Below, in pieces: positions 46,601-57,826 of a DNA stretch of 64,000 nt. Within the stretch, counting starts at the first letter, position 1. Each line of letters opens with the position of its first letter. The notes beneath the pieces are model-generated. The model had not been told where the DNA came from. It saw nothing but the letters and a program-made list of their open reading frames with translations, and did no database searches. This stretch comes from Punica granatum (taxonomy: Eukaryota > Streptophyta > Magnoliopsida > Myrtales > Lythraceae). The stretch covers positions 10,152,001 to 10,216,000 of the forward strand of contig NC_045131.1 in assembly GCF_007655135.1 (NCBI RefSeq), in the 5' to 3' direction. The translations under genes were made by a program, and so were the position numbers.

Positions 46601-48062
46601 ACAAGAATGTCACCAAACACTTCAAATCCATCGAGAAACGACCAACTGAGATCAAATTGAATGTAAAACCCGGTATCTATAGAACTCCTCTTAAGATAAG
46701 ACTACTGCCAAATCGAACATTGCCTTCAAATTCAGCCACCACTACATTCCCATCAAGGAGTGTGATCGAAAACGGCTTATTCAATGGCCATTTATTTTCG
46801 AGAACCTCCAAACATCTTGTCATATGAGTAGATGCTCCCAAATCAAGTATCCAATCAATACATCGAGATACAAACTCCATACCTGAGAGACGTTCATTTT
46901 CCTGATAAAATTCAGCAATTCTTGGTACTTGGCATCTAACAAACCTGGGATTGTTATGCCTCCAGCCCTGATGTTACCAGCTAAGGCCAACGAGCCGTTC
47001 ATCAAAGCCACTCCCGCAACCTCCGACGAATAACCACCGGACCCGACCGTATGAGCAGATGATGGGTTCCGCAATTGGAAGCCACCTGAGCTCTGGAGCT
47101 GCTGCTGGGCAGAATGCGCTTGCTGTGCACCACGTCCCGAGCCTGGCTGCACCCCAGCAACTCCCCTGAACCGCGTCCTTTCAATGGTTTGCCCTTCTGC
47201 TCCGACTTCTTCTGCTCCCAATCAGTCAGGTATCCATGTAATTGCCAGCATGTGCTTCTCCATTGTTCTGTCTTTTGATAATGGTCATAGAAAGGCTTCT
47301 CTCCTGCCCTTCTTCCTTCTATATGTCCAGCAGCACAAATAGCCCCTTCAATTTGATCATCTTTGCGCGACGTTCCAAATTTTCTCTGCTTCTCCTGATA
47401 GATCATCAAGAACGCCTTATATACAATAGCAGTGGGTCGGCGTTGAGGATCTATGAGCACTCCGAGCCATAGAGCTCTGCAGCCAGCCCCTTGAGAAACT
47501 GGTACGGTTTCTCAACCTCCTTGTCCCTGGCTATCTGAGCTGTCGCATCACATGTGCAATCCATGACCTCTGCGTAATCCTCTAACTCATCCCATTTGCC
47601 TTTCAAAGTGGCGTAGTATTTCACCACAGATTCAGTGCCTTGCTCGAGACGACTAATTTCTTTCTTCAATTAGTAGACCGGCTGAGCGTTTCCTTGCGAA
47701 TGTCGCTCCTTTAGCTCTTTCCACATCTCTTGCGTGTCATCGACATATGCAAGACTCTTTTGAAGAGTCTTATCCAGCGAATTAAAAATCCACGAGACTA
47801 CCAGATTATTGCACATATCCCATGGACCAAAGCTCGTTGATGACTCCGGTTTCTTTGTGGAACCATCGATGAAACCGATCTTGTTCTTTGCCCGGAGGGC
47901 CCGGTTCATGGCCTTTGCCCATCTCGAATAATTGTCTCCGGTAAGTGGAGCCGGGACAATAGTGACCCAGGGATTATTAAAAGGACTGATGAAGAGCGGA
48001 GACGAAATATTGATCGGCACCTTGTCGACTCCCTTTCCCTTGTCTCTGTCATCGCCGGCCAT
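43639..48062 (-). pseudogene. Degenerate gag-pol region of copia-1
   Basis: Minus-strand fragments in order: gag 48062-47451, with an in-frame stop near 47670 (NYSRWAKAMNRALRAKNK); protease/pre-integrase near 46880-46400 (WDVWHRHLGHPSSN); integrase core near 46293-46030 (VIRSDNGREFV, TPQQNGRVERKHRH); reverse transcriptase about 45700-44312, interrupted by the fold-back element at 44963-45475, with YVDDMIL in the catalytic position; RNase H 44236-43639 (MELYCDNQATIHIA, QLADIFTKALGRD). Several frame changes and stops make it non-autonomous. Confidence 0.85.
44963..45475. mobile_element. Mutator-like fold-back MITE inside copia-1
   Basis: The element starts GGGAAAAGTAC and ends as its inverted counterpart. 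The two halves are inverted repeats of about 240 bp each, for instance TTGTGATTTGGG, TTTTTGTTAGG and TTTTATCATTC occur in both arms. It is flanked by TACTTCATT (44954-44962) and TATTTCATT (45476-45484), a 9-bp duplication with one mismatch, as expected for the Mutator superfamily. It interrupts the copia-1 reverse transcriptase within the KWVYKMK motif region. No coding capacity. Confidence 0.85.
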
Positions 48063-48106
48063 CTTGAGCTAAGATCAGTAATCTTGAGCCTTTGGCTCTA
48101 ATACCA

Positions 48107-48286
48107 TATAAAATTGCCGATTGACTGGCAATTCTCTTCTGATTCAATATTGAGAAGTACATCGGTTTATATTACAGCTCATAAAGAAAAATAAGAAACT
48201 TCTAACCTTCCTACTTGACTCCTAACATAGTACAAGGAAGAAGTCTACTAATTATGGCCTAATATTATACACAATCACAATCCCAC
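48107..48286 (-). repeat. 5' LTR of copia-1, larger part
   Basis: 180 of the 187 LTR bases; the remaining 7 lie at 53224-53230 beyond copia-2. The primer-binding site is immediately inside at 48095-48106. Confidence 0.85.
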
Positions 48287-48474
48287 TATGAGATTAGATG
48301 AATTGGGCTGAAACCTCAACTTAAAGTTCGAGGTGTATTGTATTGCATTATATAGATCTGTACATGATGTGAATATAGAAAGCAATAACTACAGGATTAT
48401 AATACAACACCTATACAAGGAAAGCTAGGATTTGAGATCGTTGTTTCTTCTATTGCTCATGATTTCCTCTATTA
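48287..48474 (-). repeat. 3' LTR of copia-2
   Basis: 188 bp, two mismatches to 53031-53218. Confidence 0.92.
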
Positions 48475-51400
48475 CTCCCCCGCAAGCTTAATGGGAAGGT
48501 TTCCACGTGAAGCTTGGATCGAAAAGCAGAGAAGCGCGCGGAAGGTAATCCCTTGGTGAGACCATCAGCGAGTTGATCATCAGAACTAATGAATTGAATG
48601 CGTAGCTGTCCTCGCATAAAACGTTCCCGAACAAAATGATAATCTATTTCAATGTGTTTAGTTTGAGTGTGAAAGACTGGGTTCGCAGTGAGATAAATCG
48701 CAGAGATGTTATCACACCATAAAGTAGGAGCACGAGACTGAGAAAAACCCAACTCTTGAAGGAGTGACTGGAGCCAAATTATCTCTGCAGTAGCATTAGC
48801 AAGACTCTTGTATTCAGATTCTGTGCTAGAGCGAGCAACCATCCGTTGTTTCTTGTAGCTCCAAGATATCGGATTAGAGCTAAGGAAGATAATAAAGCCA
48901 CTGACCGTCGATCATCAGAATTTCCCGCCCAGTCAGCAGCAGAAAAACCGTGAAGTGTCGAAATGGAGCTCGGTCGAAGATAAAGTCCGTGAGTAATAGT
49001 ACCTTTAAGATACCGCAAAATTCTCTTGACTGCAAGCCAGTGAGTCACATAAGGCTTATGCATGAATTGACATACCTGGTTAACGGCATAGGCAATGTTT
49101 GGTTTAGTAAGAGACATATATTGAAGACTGCCAACCACACTGCGATAGAGAGAAGGGTCCTCAAATGGCTGACCATCATGAAGAGAGAGTTGAGAGCCAT
49201 CGATAACAGGTGAACTAATAGGTTTGCAATCAAGTATGGATGTCCTGACAAGGATGTCATGGATTTACTTGGACTGCGTAAGATAAAGGCCATTAGAGTC
49301 TGACCTAGCTTCCATGCCCAAGAAGAAATGAAGTGGACCGAGATCCTTCATCGCAAATTCTTTTTGTAATGCCTCCAAGATAGACTGAAAGGGAGCTCCC
49401 TGAGTCCCAGTTAAGATGATATCATCAACATAAATCAGGAGAAACATAACATATGTGGAATGCCGAAGTATGAATAGAGAAGAATCGGCCTTTGAGTCTC
49501 GAAATCCAAGTCGAAAAAGAAAAGTGCTCAGACGCTGAAACCATGCACACGGTGTTTGCTTAAGACCATACAGAGAACGTCGGAGACGACATACGTGATT
49601 AGGCCGAGAAGGATCGATGAACCCCGGAGGTTGAGACATATAAACTTCTTCAGAAAGATGCCCATGAAGAAATGCATTCTTCACATCCAATTGTCTGATA
49701 GGCCACTGTAGGGAGACATCAAGGGAAAGGATAGTTCGGATGGTGACAGGTTTAATGACAGGGCTGAAAGTTTCTTCATAATCTACACCATCTCGCTGAT
49801 TAAACCCCTTAGCTACTAAGCGAGCCTTGTAGCGATCAATCGTTCCATCTGCCTTCTGCTTAATCCGATATACCCACTTGCAGCCAACAATATTTTGTTT
49901 AGGAGACGATGGAACTAGATCCCAAGTTTTGTTCTGGAGAAATGCCCGATACTCCTCCTGTGGCAGCTCGCCTGTGAGAATGTTTACGAGCCTGAGCAAA
50001 GGAATGAGGTTCCTGCAAAGCAGTAGAGACAGAAAAGGCCGTAGGATGGCGTGAGATAACAAAGCGTAGAGGAGGAAGAGATCCATCTTTAGCCCTTGTC
50101 ACCATTCTGTGTGTATTCTGAGTAGGAGGCGGAACAAGAGGAGGAGCTTGCTTAGTCTCATCTGGAGTAGTAGCAGCCAAAACATCCTCAACAGAGTCAA
50201 CAAGACCTGCGGAATGACCTCAGGTGCAACATCTGTCACGGTGGTGGATCTGGATGGGAGGGAAGAAATATTAAGTGGAACAGGAATGTGTGTGGTCTCG
50301 AAAGGGAGAGAAGAAATATTATTAATATCAGAGGAGAACGTACCAGTAGCAGAAGTAGAGCCTGAGGATAGCCGTCCATGTTCCACTGAGATAGGTGCAC
50401 CAATTCTGAACGGAAAGGAGCGCTCATCAAAGATAACCTGAGGAGATATAAAGATACGGCCACCGATAGGATTTAGACACCGGTATCCTAGGTAATTTGA
50501 AGGATAGCCAAGGAAGACACATGGTTGGGAGCGAGGTTCCAACTTGTGACGATTATAAGGATGCAAATAAGGGAAGCAAAGACATCCAAATACCCGTAGA
50601 TGACCATAATTAGGTGGGTGACCAAACAAAATTTCATAAGGAGATTTGAACTGTAGGGACTTGGTGGGCAATCGGTTGATCATATAGATAGCTGTTTCAA
50701 AGGCATAGTCCCAATATTTGGAAGGAATGGAGGAATGAGAAAGAAGAGAATGACCCATATCTACTATGTGACGATGTTTACGTTCAACTGAGCCATTCTG
50801 CTGAGGCATATGAGGACAGGAAATACGATGAAAAATTCCATTGGCTTGTAATTCAACCTGGAAAGCAGTGGATAGAAATTCTTTTGCACCGTCTGACTGG
50901 AAATATTTTATTTTATGTCCATAAAGATTTTCAACTTGAAGCCGAAAGGCACGAAAGATTTGTAATGCTTCAGATCGAGTTTTCATGACATAAAACCAGG
51001 AAAATTTACTATAATCGTCAAGAAAATGAATATAGTAGACATTCCCAGTAAGAGAAGAGATTGGTGCTGGTCCCCAGATATCCGTATGAATAAGTTCAAA
51101 CAAGGAATTGCTCTTATGCATAGTAGGAGGAAAAGAACAATTTATTAATTTGCCTTATTGACATGCATAACAAATCAGTCCAACATGATCATTATTTAAT
51201 TGTAAGGAAGAACCTAGAGCTCGACGGACAATTGGAAAAGATGGGTGACCAAGACGTTGATGCCATAAGCTACTGGAGATAGAAGTAGAGAGAAGAGCCT
51301 GAGGATGACTGGTGGGCCTGTCTCTCGAGTGGAAACAATAGAGTCCATCCTTAACCGGGCCCTGCAAAAGCTCCTGACGGGTTCGTTGATCCTTAACAAT

Positions 51401-52800
51401 GAAACAGTCAGGATAAAGTTCAAAAAAACAAGTATTATCTCGAGCAAACTTGGATATAGATATGAGGTTTTTGGATATATTAGGGGAATATAGAATATGA
51501 TTTAAATGTAGAGGACGAGAAGAGAGTTTGATAGTGGAAGAACCAGAGGTAAGTACAGGAAGAGATTTACCATCCCCAACATAGATATGATCGGAATTCA
51601 GTGTCTCATCATAAATATTTAGGTTGGCAAGGTCAGAGGTGACATGATGTGTTGCACCCGAGTCCATGTACCAGTCGAGATCATGAATTCCCTGTGAAGA
51701 AGCTTCAGCAAGATTAGCCTGAACATTAGAAGAGTAATTGAACTGAAAAAACGGGGCAATATGGCCAGGTCTGTTGCAGTTCTGACATGTGACCGATGAA
51801 GAAACTGGACTGTAAGGAAATGCCAGAGTGGACTGGGCTTGGAGTGGGCCGAACCGAGAGGGCCTAAAAGGCAAGAAGGATCCGGGTTGAGAGAAGGTGC
51901 CGGATCTAGTGTTTCACGGATCTCGGTTCAGGTTGTCCCGGGTCGGATTGAAATGCTGACCCGAGCCGCTCCCAAGTCGTCCCTGTCCTGCGAAAGAATT
52001 AGGGTTAGGGTTATTCATTCCCCTCCTGTTGCTTTGAAAACCAAACCCCCCCCACAAAAAAAGCCTCCTCCTTGCCCGTGCCCATTCCAGTAGCCACCGG
52101 AATAGGATTCGCCGTGACCGTCACCGAAGAACCTAGTGTTGTGGCCGCCGTAGCTACTTCCGTTTCCTCTGCCACTACTTTTCCCTTTCTTCCCTTTACC
52201 GCGATCTTCATTTCTCCCTCGACCGTCTGCAAAATTCACTTCTGTGGGAGGCGGTCCGAGAATCCCAGAAAGAGGAGCTGAGGCCGACTGCTCCTTCATG
52301 GCAGCATAAGAGTGGCGTTCATCGTGCCCCATGAGGAGCGAGGTGAGCTCATCGATACTCATCGTTACCATTGTGTCTGATTTGGCTAGGATAAGGGGCT
52401 CCCATTCCGGTCCTAGGCCAATGTAGATACATCGGTTAACTTCTGCCTGAGTCTTAGGTTTACTGATTTGGGCGAAATTAAGGGCTTTCTTCTTGACTTC
52501 ATTGATAAATCCCAGCATAGATGAGCCTTTGCGAAGATCGCGCCATTGCTGTTCCAGGAGGTCCTCTTGTGCGGCTGTCTGGCTGAGGAAGGCCGTTTCC
52601 AAGGAGCGCCAAGCCTCGTGGGATGTCTTGGCAGAGAGAATGGTGACGCCAATTTCTTCAGTCACTGCTGGTTAGTGCAAACTTATCTCTAGATACCCAC
52701 TTCTGATGCTCTGGATTTTGCAAGTCACTGCCGTTTGGTCTTTGGACAGTTTTGCTGGGTTCTGGTACTCGGCCTTCAGCATAGGAGAGGAGACCATAAG
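48450..52800 (-). pseudogene. Interrupted gag-pol of copia-2
   Basis: Minus-strand domains in order: gag to about 52015 (WRSLETAFLSQTAAQEDLL); zinc knuckle CQNCNRPGHIAPFF with its last Cys replaced by Phe; protease DWYMDSGATHHVTSDL; pre-integrase LWHQRLGHPSF; integrase (DYSKFSWFYVMK, FQSDGAKEF, PQQNGSVERKHRHIVDMGH); reverse transcriptase (YKARLVAKGFNQRDGVDYEE, LDVKNAFLHGHLSEEVYMSQ, catalytic YVDDIILTG); RNase H ([36 protein letters not shown]). There is a stop in the reverse-transcriptase frame near 49265, another between integrase and reverse transcriptase near 50099, and frame changes near 48840 and between gag and protease. Confidence 0.88.
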
Positions 52801-53018
52801 TCTCGAGTAAGGGGCTCATGATGCCCTTCTAGAACATATAATTCCGACCATTCAATTTAACTTGAACAGTAGGAATAGAGGAGGGAAGGTTAAGAATTGA
52901 AGTAAAGTCAACCATAGTTGGTTTAAAGGTCGGGAAAAGGGGAGAAAAGGTTAGGAAGAGGGAGAGAGGGTATAGGTTGGCCTGATCGAGATCGGCTATG
53001 TAGATCACTCGATCGTAG

Positions 53019-53030
53019 GCTCTGATACCA
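53019..53030 (-). other. Primer-binding site of copia-2
   Basis: GCTCTGATACCA on the plus strand, the exact complement of TGGTATCAGAGC, which pairs with the 3' end of initiator tRNA-Met. Confidence 0.9.
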
Positions 53031-53218
53031 TATGAGATTAGATGAATTGGGCTGAAACCTCAACTTAATGTTCGAGGTGTATTGTATTGCATTATATAGA
53101 TATGTACATGATGTGAATATAGAAAGCAATAACTACAGGATTATAATACAACACCTATACAAGGAAAGCTAGGATTTGAGATCGTTGTTTCTTCTATTGC
53201 TCATGATTTCCTCTATTA
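53031..53218 (-). repeat. 5' LTR of copia-2
   Basis: 188 bp, near identical to 48287-48474, next to the primer-binding site. Confidence 0.92.
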
Positions 53219-53230
53219 CCCACAATATCC

Positions 53231-53613
53231 ACAATATTGTACGACTAATTTACGAGACAACTGTACCGATTGCACGGGGACACAACTGCATGAGAGCCAC
53301 ATCCCTCGGCGTTACTCGGGTTAACGCCGTCTAGTAATCTCGACCCAATAATTAGATTTTATTTTTTTGGTGAACAAACTATTTTCTTATTTCCTTAATT
53401 ACTTGTAGATATTGTCCTTAATAATTTTTCCCCAATTTTCCAACTGGAAAAAAAAATGTTAAAAACGTGCTGCCGCGAAACCGTTGCCCACCTCATAAAC
53501 AAAGCAACGTCACCTAGGCGTTATCGAAATTAACCACCAAAAAAGAAAAGAACACAAAATTTAGGAATTTCTCTGCAAAGTCTTTCCTCCCCGAGGCCAG
53601 AAAATCCATTTCC
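53231..53613. other. CRSH upstream region
   Basis: Promoter-side spacer immediately beyond the copia-1 boundary. No gene; no clear TATA element recognised. Confidence 0.5.
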
Positions 53614-56113
53614 ATGGAGCTCTACTCTGCCACTCCCCGTGACATCTCCCTCTCCAAGCTCTCCCCTTTCCATCCTTCAGCTCAGAGGAGACCCCCCCGG
53701 GTCCCACCGTCTTGCGCCCGCGCGGGGACGCTGTCCCTGAGGGCGTCGTCGAGGCCCCCGACCGCCGCGCTCGAGCACGCCGGCGGGAAGATGGTGGTGG
53801 AGCTGGTGGGGGCCTTCAACGAGCTGACGGAGAGGATGAGCGGAGTGGCTCTGTCTAAGAGCTCGTCCAGGATACTGTTCAAGGCCCTGAAGCTGTCCAT
53901 CCCGATGCTGCAGAGCTTGGGCGTGGGCCCCGACGGCCGGCCTCTCCTCTCCAAGGCCCTCTCCGTCGCCGTCATCCTCGCCGACCTTCAGGTATAATAT
54001 CTGCTTCCGATCGCCGCTTTGCTTCATTGTTCAATTTCTGATCTTTAGGTGTCAATTAGCTGTTGTTGTGTAATTGCTCTATGTTGTTTTTTTATAGTAA
54101 TGTAATCCCAGATGGATGCAGAAGTGATTTCCGCCGGCATTCTGAGGGAAATCCTCGAGGCCGGAGCGGTCTCGATCCATGAGGTGAGGGATAGGATAGG
54201 TATGGGGACCGCTCATTTACTGCACGAGAGCTTGCGCGTTAAGAACTTCCCGTCCAAGGTCGATGTCTTGGATGAAGAGAGCGCTGCTGCCCTGAGGAAG
54301 TTCTGCCTCACGTTCTACGACATCAGAGCGGTGATTCTCGAGCTGGCTCTCAAGCTCGACACGATGAGGCACTTGAGTTACCTTCCGAGGTATGAGCAGC
54401 AGATGGTCTCCCTCGAGGTTATGAAGGTCCATGCGCCTTTAGCTCATGCTGTCGGGACCAAGCTCCTCTCTTTGGAGCTCGAGGATCTCTCGTTCCGGTA
54501 CCTCTTCCCTTACTCGTACCTATATGTGGACACCTGGTTGCAGAGCCACGAGACGGGGAGTAAGCCTCTGATAGAGATATACAAGGACCGGTTGCTTCAA
54601 TCATTGAAGAATGATAATGTTCTAGCTGAACTGGTGGAGGATATCTCAGTGCAGGGCCGTTATAAAAGCCGTTACAGCACCATGAAGAAGCTCCTCAAAG
54701 ATGGGAGGAGGCCTGAAGAGGTAAATGATATTCTCGGACTGCGGGTTATACTGAAGCCAATGCCAGGAGTGGGTGATAAGATTGAAGTAGGGGAAAGGGC
54801 ATGCTATCGGACACGTGAGATTGTCCAATCTCTATGGAAAGAAATGCCTCATAGGACAAAGGATTATATTGCTAGGCCTAAAGCGAATGGGTATCAGAGC
54901 TTGCATATGGCCGTTGACGTGAGCGAGAATGGGAGGTTGAGGCCGCTGATGGAGATACAGATCCGAACTACAGAGATGAACATGTTAGCAGCTGGTGGGA
55001 CTGCATCTCACTCGTTGTACAAAAGTGGTCTTACCGATCCCGAAGAGGTAGCCCTTCTGTTTCCCTTTTGCATATGTATACCGCTGTTCCGTCGCTTCAA
55101 TTATTGTGGTCTGATCCAATCCTTAGGAACCTGCCCCAAAATAATGAACTTACAGAATGGATTTCTTTATCATGAACATATCCGTTTTACCCGAATCACT
55201 TAACTGTTATCTGAACAAGTCAAAGTTATGTCTCAGTTTGAGAGTTAGGGCTTCCCTGCAGAAGGGCAGGCTAAACTGTTGCTTTAGTACCTTGTTAGGG
55301 CACTTTCCTGCTGGTGTTCACATGATTGATTTGTGAACGGCTTAGGCAAAACGACTGAAGGCAATAATGCTGGCTGCTGCTGAGCTGGCAGCCCTTCGAC
55401 TTCAGGACCTTCCTTCCACAAATCATAAAGACATCGAGATCGATCACAGAGATCGAGTATTTCGCCTTCTTGACAGGAATGGTGATGGTCGAATCAGCAT
55501 AGAGGAGCTCATGGAAGTGATGGAGGAGCTTGGAGCCCCAGGCGAAGATGCGAGGGAGATGATGCAGCTTCTAGATTCCAACAGCGATGGGTCCCTTAGC
55601 TCTGATGAATTCGATGCCTTTCAGAAGCAGGTAATTTTTTAGCATAATCTTTTGAAACTGACTGGACTTTGAACCAACTGCACTGGTTCTCGAGTTCAAC
55701 TATTTTTTAAATAAGTTGATGGAAAATGTCATATGAAAATGAATTTAACCAAACTTATGAATTTAGTAAACTATATATGGTAAAAACAAGCTGTAGCTTT
55801 CAAGCAGCAATAGGTCGGCCACATAAAAAACTGGCATGAATTAGCAAAGACGGAGGAGGGATAATAGATTTACTTGCATATCTGATTTTCTAGAGAAACT
55901 GAGGGGCAAGGGCCTTGATTCCAGATGGACCAATCGGATCGGGTTTCTTTATTACGAACTTCGATCTCATCCTTGTGGAGTTTCAGAACTGAGTTCAATA
56001 GGGTTGTTGCATTGCAGGTTGAACTTATGCGGAACTTAGAGGATCGAGATGATCAATACAGGACTATGCTGGATGAAAAACTTCAACTGGGCAACATGAC
56101 CGGGTTGATTTAG
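53614..56113 (+). CDS. CRSH: Calcium-activated RelA/SpoT homologue (CRSH), complete
   Basis: Four exons (53614-53991, 54112-55047, 55346-55630 and 56018-56113) give 564 residues, close to known CRSH lengths. The N-terminus is Ser/Arg/Pro-rich like a plastid transit peptide. The hydrolase region is inactive by sequence: at 137-142 LREILE stands where the catalytic HD would be, and LALKLDTMR (204-212) replaces the ED motif. The (p)ppGpp synthetase domain follows: YKSRYSTMKKLLKDGR, ILGLRVILKP, YIARPKANGYQSLHMAV and MEIQIRTTEMNML. Exon 3 carries two EF-hands with loops DRNGDGRISIEE (481-492) and DSNSDGSLSSDE (515-526). The family makes (p)ppGpp from GTP/GDP and ATP in plastids when Ca2+ rises. 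The short last exon encodes a charged C-terminal tail. Confidence 0.95.
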
Positions 56114-56600
56114 GCTTTTGACTTAGACCTTGTTGTTTCATACTGACACTGTGGATATGTAATGTACTTGTGATTAGATAGTGTAATATAAAACATGTAT
56201 TTCCCAGATTCGAATGCAATGCAATAAAGAAACTACCGCTTTAAGTTAGCGATGGACCCCTTCTTGAAATTCATACTACATTTTCTTCCCAGACCCGTCC
56301 TTCTTCTCCACTTTCCCTCTGTTCTCTGCTATAAGATTCTTGAATCCTCGAGATCTCTGTTTGGTCAGTTTGTTCTCCTGTATTGCATATACTGTTCAGC
56401 TCCATCTGTATTTGGTTTTCTTCTAGTATCTGCAACATGATTCCAGTTCTATGATCTGAAAGCGGAGTTAGATGGGTTCAACCTGCTAGTCTTTTGATGC
56501 TGAAAGATCATGAACATACCATATCGACATAAGATGGTATACTATTTACAAAAAATGAATTCAGCTACTATGATACATTCCCCATGAGAAGATGGCAATG
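56114..56600. other. CRSH 3' flank
   Basis: 3' UTR and spacer; AATATAAAAC and AATAAAG motifs at 56187-56230 are plausible polyadenylation signals. No gene. Confidence 0.5.
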
Positions 56601-57640
56601 GATTCACGAAATGTTCTGTATTAATTGTGGAGTCGATGCGTCGTTTGGCGATAGATCAAGCAAGAGTTTGGCTGTTGCTGCATGTGCGGGGAGACCTTTC
56701 TGATTCATCTTCCGAAGGAGCTGCCCCACTCTTTGTCACCATATCTAAGAAATCCTCTAACCAGACATCGGATGTGCCTGCACTCAGGACACATCCCTTC
56801 CTTCCATCTCATTGAACAATCTGAAAGCTTCACTCGTATAACCTTCATTACATAGTCCATTTATCAATGTAGTATAAGTCATAGCATTAGGTTCCACCAT
56901 TTTTACAGACAAAATGCCCTCTGGCCCGTTCGAGCTTCCTGACATTGTACGTACCATTGATGAGTATACTGGAAATCATGGATTCATGATGTTAGCCTCC
57001 AACTTATGGTTCTCCATATGCAATTGCCTTGTCAAATTTGTTTTGATTTTACACAAGCAATCTAACACAGTAGCATATGTCGGGAGTTTGGAGGTTGCAC
57101 AGAGTCATGCATCCTGTCAAGTAATTGTCGTGCAGCAAGAAAATTTCCAACAAGCCAGAATCCTCTGACGAGAGTGGTGTGTGTCACCACATTTGGAGTT
57201 AACCCTTGCCGAGTATTTCCCGATATAAGAACATGCTTTATCGTCTTGTTTGCCCTTGCAATATCTATTGGCCGGTGCATTATTAAGTGACTACATCAGG
57301 AGAAGAAATCCTCGCAAGCATTAGGCCAAACAACTAAGTAGCAGCATCCACCCGATCATGAAAGCAGTAACCATCAGTTAGTGAATTGTATGTGACTACA
57401 TCGGGTTCCACATCTTTCTTGGTCACCACTTCAAGAATGAGCTCCGCCTCCAAAAGTTGCCCTTCTTTATAGAATGCATCCAACTAGATATTGAATGTAT
57501 TAACGACTGATAGTATTCCCCTCCGCACCATCTCCTCGAACTGTCTCTTGACCGTTGCCCCAAATTGCAAGGGTGTTCGAGGTCACCAATATAGTCCAGA
57601 CATAGATATTGATGGGCAGCCCCACGTGTGCAAGCGTTCT
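56601..57640 (-). pseudogene. P-class PPR (restorer-of-fertility-like) pseudogene
   Basis: Reading the minus strand from about 57640 down, pentatricopeptide repeats of the P class appear: NTFNI, a stop, then LDAFYKEGQLLEAELILEVV, DVEPDVVTYNSLTDGYC, FHDRVDAAT followed by a stop, GLTPNVVTHTTLVRGFW, VGNFLAARQLLDRMHDS, then near 56880-56800 a repeat with MTYTTLING and SEAFRLFNEME. Multiple stops and frameshifts break it. Motif spacing resembles the RPF/RFL group, which acts on mitochondrial transcripts, but that subgroup is inference. Confidence 0.75.
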
Positions 57641-57644
57641 ATCA

Positions 57645-57826
57645 AACTCGAAAAAGAAGAGAGGGAAAAAGGGGACCAACTGGAAGAGCAGCCATGCCTC
57701 CTGTGTTCTGAACGGAGTAGTGTCTCAACCGGACCAACACTCCCACAGATGACCCAACTCGAAAAAGAGGAGAGGGAAAAAGGGTACCAACTTGAAGAGC
57801 AGCCATGCCTTCTGTGTTCTGAGAGC
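57645..57826. repeat. 111-bp direct repeat, about 1.6 copies
   Basis: AACTCGAAAAAGA starts at 57645 and again at 57756. The units share GAGCAGCCATGCCT(C/T)CTGTGTTCTGA. No function is recognised. Confidence 0.8.

Larger units (their letters stand above)
48287..53218 (-). mobile_element. Copia-2: younger Ty1/copia retrotransposon nested in copia-1 LTR
   Basis: The LTRs at 48287-48474 and 53031-53218 are 188 bp each and differ at only two positions. The element is flanked by the 5-bp duplication CCCAC (48282-48286 and 53219-53223). The primer-binding site is a perfect initiator-Met match (reverse complement TGGTATCAGAGC, 53019-53030), and a purine-rich tract (minus strand GCGGGGGAG) abuts the 3' LTR. 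It is about 4.9 kb long. Despite the young LTRs, its coding frames are interrupted, so it is probably not autonomous. Confidence 0.92.
43180..53230 (-). mobile_element. Copia-1: older Ty1/copia LTR retrotransposon with nested insertions
   Basis: The 3' LTR is 43180-43366 (187 bp). The 5' LTR is 48107-48286 plus 53224-53230, split by the later insertion of copia-2; the two LTRs differ at roughly a dozen positions. A primer-binding site one base off the initiator-Met consensus (reverse complement TGGTATTAGAGC) lies at 48095-48106. Gene order on the minus strand is gag, protease/integrase, reverse transcriptase, RNase H, which is copia order. All frames are broken by stops and frameshifts. A clear target duplication of this element was not found. 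Confidence 0.88.

Noticed and set aside
53224..53230. Target duplication for copia-1
   Set aside because: Flanks at 43175-43179 and 53231-53235 do not match convincingly, so no duplication is claimed.
53677..54027. Minus-strand frames over CRSH exon 1
   Set aside because: GC-rich shadow frames of the transit-peptide exon with no family features.
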